Assembly: GCF_046557615.1 (NCBI RefSeq)
Contig: NZ_JBKIII010000002.1
Span: 124,001 to 188,000, forward strand
DNA from: Haloferax sp046557615
GTDB lineage: Archaea; Halobacteriota; Halobacteria; Halobacteriales; Haloferacaceae
Direction: 5' to 3'
Length of the DNA: 64,000 nucleotides
Shown here: positions 62,063 through 64,000 of the stretch, piece by piece
Position numbering within the stretch: position 1 is the stretch's first letter
Layout of the letters: each line of letters starts with the position of its first letter
Notes under the pieces: model-generated
Database searches by the model: none
Told to the model about the DNA's origin: nothing
What the model saw: the letters and a program-made list of their open reading frames with translations, nothing else
Translations under genes and position numbers: made by a program

Positions 62063-62440
62063 CTCACCGTTCTCGTTCTCGGGACCGGCGTCGCCTTGGA
62101 GTTGGGCGTCGGCTTTCTCCCGATTCGAAAAGGTGGCAAACTCCCAATTCCAGAGACTGACTTGCTTCAGTGTGCGCTGACCGGCTACACGGGTGAAAAG
62201 AAGACACTCGAAGTCGATTCGACTCGGCTCACGCCCGGAAGACGAGTCCTCGTCGTCGATGACTGGATGGAGACGGCGGCCCAGATGGAGGCGGCGACGA
62301 CACTCGTCGAAGAAGCAGGTAGCACAGTCGCCGGAATTTCGGTGATAAACGCCAGCGAGACCGAGCGAAGTGAGAGACTCGCAGACTCGTACGTTCTCTA
62401 CGGCCTCAACCCAGAGACGTCACTCTCGTCGCCGGAGTAA
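61973..62440 (+). CDS. phosphoribosyltransferase-like ORF, probably N-terminally truncated
   Basis: The ORF is 155 residues. Its clear part is ALELGVGFLPIRKGGKLP to RRVLVVDDWMETAAQMEAAT and VEEAGSTVAGISVINASE, as in APRT-like phosphoribosyltransferases of the D-D-x-x-E-T-G-A-Q type. The PRPP loop lacks one glycine (ETAAQ rather than ETGAQ). Family members usually have 30-60 more residues before the VGFLPIRK segment; here that DNA is antisense to the 57-residue gene. A later start, such as TTG near 62097, or a broken gene are possible. Confidence 0.6.
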   Translation: MNSNVREVVGGVVSEDALNVLDERFRDSRHLTVLVLGTGVALELGVGFLPIRKGGKLPIPETDLLQCALTGYTGEKKTLEVDSTRLTPGRRVLVVDDWMETAAQMEAATTLVEEAGSTVAGISVINASETERSERLADSYVLYGLNPETSLSSPE

Positions 62441-62462
62441 TCAAAAAAACAGCGTTCGTGAC

Positions 62463-64000
62463 TTACTCTTCGCAGACGAGATTCTCGGCTTTCCGTACAG
62501 CATCGCGCTCGCCGATGATGGTGATGCGGTCGCCTTTCTGGAGGGTGAAGTCTGCATTCGGAACGCTCGTATCGCCGTTGCGGGAGACGAGCGTGATGAG
62601 ACACCCATCGGGGAGTTCCGGGCCGACCTCACGAATCGTCTTGCCGACGAGACTCTCGGAGGTGACCTCGATTTCTTGGACGTCGCCGGTGCGACCGATT
62701 TCGCCCATCCAGTTGGACATCGCGGGACGCTCGATGTAGTTGTCCATCGCCTGTGCGGTGGCGATAGTCGAGGAGATGGTACGGACACCGAGTTCCTCGA
62801 AGGCGTCCACGTTGTCGGGGTTGTTCGCCCGCGCGAGGACGCTCTCGGGGTCGAACTTCGAACTGGCGAGTTGGGCGACAAGAAGGTTCACGTCGTCGTC
62901 ACCGGTTGCGGCGACGACGACCTTTGCATTCCCGGCCCCTGCGGACCTGAGTACGTCTGTGTCGGTTCCGTCGCCGTGGTGGACGGTGAATCCTTGATTT
63001 CTGGCTGTCTGTACGACTTCTTGGTTCTGTTCGATGAGGACCACGTTTTCTCCGCGGTCGGCGAGGCGTTCGGCGAGCGTTCGGCCCACCTTCCCGCCTC
63101 CGATGATGAGTACACGCATTGGGATGATGTCGAGGTATTCTGCTATTTGACGGGCGAAACCGGCCTCGAAGACGACGGTGATGAGGATGACGAGAAACAC
63201 CGTTCCGACGACGACCGAGGCGCTCTGGTTCAAGACGGCGGCCTGCTGTGTCAGGCCTTCTGCGGCGAGTTCGGACGCGCGTTCGCGGAACGCGATAGCG
63301 AACAACGTCGCGACCGAAGCGGGGATAATCCCACGCGGGCCGACGAAGCTCATAAAGAGCTTTTCGCCGCGGGTAAAGCGGTCACCGCGCGTCGAGATGA
63401 ACACGAGCAGCGGGCGGATGACCAGCGCGACGGCGACGACGACCAACAGGCCGCCAGCGCCGAGCGCGAGAAGGTTCTCGAAGTCTAGCAACGCCGCGAG
63501 GGCGATGAAGACAAAGGAGAGGACGAGAAGGGTGATATCGCCTTTGAACGCCGAAATCTCCTCTTCGTACGGAACGTCGGCGTTGCCGAGGAGAATCCCG
63601 GCAGTTGCGACGGCGGCGACACCCGCCTCTGCGGCGATGAAGTCGGCGGCACCGTACGCGACGAGTGCGCCCGCGAGAACGAGCAGACGGGCGTTCTGCG
63701 GTGCATTTCCGGGAGAAAGGTCAACGTAGCGGAGCGAGTAGTACAAGAACCCCGCGACGATTGCGCCGACGATGACACCGACGCCGAGTCGTTCGGCGAA
63801 CAGCGTCACGAGCGCGTTTGGACTGCTGACACCTTCGATAATCGCTTCGAAGATGACGATTGCGACGATTGCGGCGGTCACGTCGTTGACGATACCTTCC
63901 GTGTCGAGGGCGGCCCCGACGCGGTCGCGTACCGGAACGACTTCTAGGATTGGTGCGATGACCGTCGGTCCCGTTGCAACGAGCAGTGCGCCGACGAGGA
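62463..64000 (-). CDS. cation/proton antiporter with TrkA domain (partial)
   Basis: The gene runs off the window; its 5' end lies beyond 64000 and coding continues to the edge (VIAPILEVVPVRDRVGAAL upstream of the visible in-frame ATG at 63881). Membrane helices of a CPA1/NhaP-type antiporter (IVNDVTAAIVAIVIFEAII with the conserved ND-like pair) are followed from about 62.4-63.1 kb by a TrkA-N Rossmann domain (MRVLIIGGGKVGRTLAERLA) and a TrkA-C module (KGDRITIIGERDAVRKAE). It exchanges Na+ or K+ for protons. Confidence 0.9.
   Translation of the reverse strand, partial: LVGALLVATGPTVIAPILEVVPVRDRVGAALDTEGIVNDVTAAIVAIVIFEAIIEGVSSPNALVTLFAERLGVGVIVGAIVAGFLYYSLRYVDLSPGNAPQNARLLVLAGALVAYGAADFIAAEAGVAAVATAGILLGNADVPYEEEISAFKGDITLLVLSFVFIALAALLDFENLLALGAGGLLVVVAVALVIRPLLVFISTRGDRFTRGEKLFMSFVGPRGIIPASVATLFAIAFRERASELAAEGLTQQAAVLNQSASVVVGTVFLVILITVVFEAGFARQIAEYLDIIPMRVLIIGGGKVGRTLAERLADRGENVVLIEQNQEVVQTARNQGFTVHHGDGTDTDVLRSAGAGNAKVVVAATGDDDVNLLVAQLASSKFDPESVLARANNPDNVDAFEELGVRTISSTIATAQAMDNYIERPAMSNWMGEIGRTGDVQEIEVTSESLVGKTIREVGPELPDGCLITLVSRNGDTSVPNADFTLQKGDRITIIGERDAVRKAENLVCEE

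Noticed and set aside
1..64000. CRISPR array
   Set aside because: No regularly spaced repeats were seen, and no cas-like genes are present.

Overview
The window is chromosomal DNA of a haloarchaeon, most likely Haloferax or a close relative. Proteins are acidic, codons are G/C-ending, several genes look leaderless with a TATA-like box about 27 bases before the start codon, and the gene set is archaeal (S19e, S24e, Spt4, Rpo7, aIF2-gamma, fused Kae1-Bud32, class I LysRS, GTP-dependent dephospho-CoA kinase). The MobB-MoaE fusion has lysines at residues 240 and 247, the positions reported as SAMP1 conjugation sites in H. volcanii MoaE, and the chlorite-dismutase/monooxygenase fusion PitA was described from H. 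volcanii.

Layout. 0.2-18 kb is core housekeeping: truA, a universal stress protein, hisS, a DMT transporter, a PP-loop enzyme, a PDCD5-like protein, rps19e, thiL, two intramembrane metalloproteases, moaE, pyrH-lysS and pitA. 18-25 kb is more accessory: small membrane proteins, an aldo/keto reductase, convergent GH32 and GH68 fructan enzymes and a hexapeptide acyltransferase. 25.3-28.2 kb holds tRNA-Gly(CCC) in hairpin-rich DNA, nadE, an enoyl-CoA hydratase family gene and tRNA-Thr(GGT).

A 7.6-kb integrated element occupies 28189-35835. It is bounded by a 35-bp direct repeat of the tRNA-Thr 3' end. It is less G/C-rich than its flanks and carries small membrane proteins, a helicase-like replication protein with a C-terminal winged helix, a Schlafen/AlbA-type ATP-binding protein, a small operon of unknown proteins ending in a membrane protein, a 41-bp interrupted palindrome, and a tyrosine recombinase next to the right end. 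In the right-end tRNA fragment the anticodon arm is split by 35 bases containing a perfect hairpin.

36-46 kb carries a zinc-ribbon/49-residue pair, an acetyltransferase, an MFS carrier, membrane proteins, a TrkA-type protein, a tungstate-type ABC transporter (tupABC), and a PIN-like gene preceded by an overlapping 32-codon gene. 46-53 kb is an information-processing block (dITPase, Kae1-Bud32, S24e, dephospho-CoA kinase, Spt4, Rpo7, a PIN protein, aIF2-gamma). 53-64 kb has a DUF5787-like protein, an MBL hydrolase, an AAA+ ATPase with a histidine-rich tail, a thiolase, a 526-base unexplained stretch, a tungsten-type aldehyde ferredoxin oxidoreductase, an aminoglycoside-phosphotransferase-fold kinase, a phosphoribosyltransferase ORF that looks truncated and lies antisense to a 57-residue gene, and a cation/proton antiporter with a TrkA domain that runs off the right edge.

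The tungstate importer and the aldehyde ferredoxin oxidoreductase probably work together, and MoaE supplies the molybdopterin such enzymes need. All function calls come from reading motifs; no database search was run.
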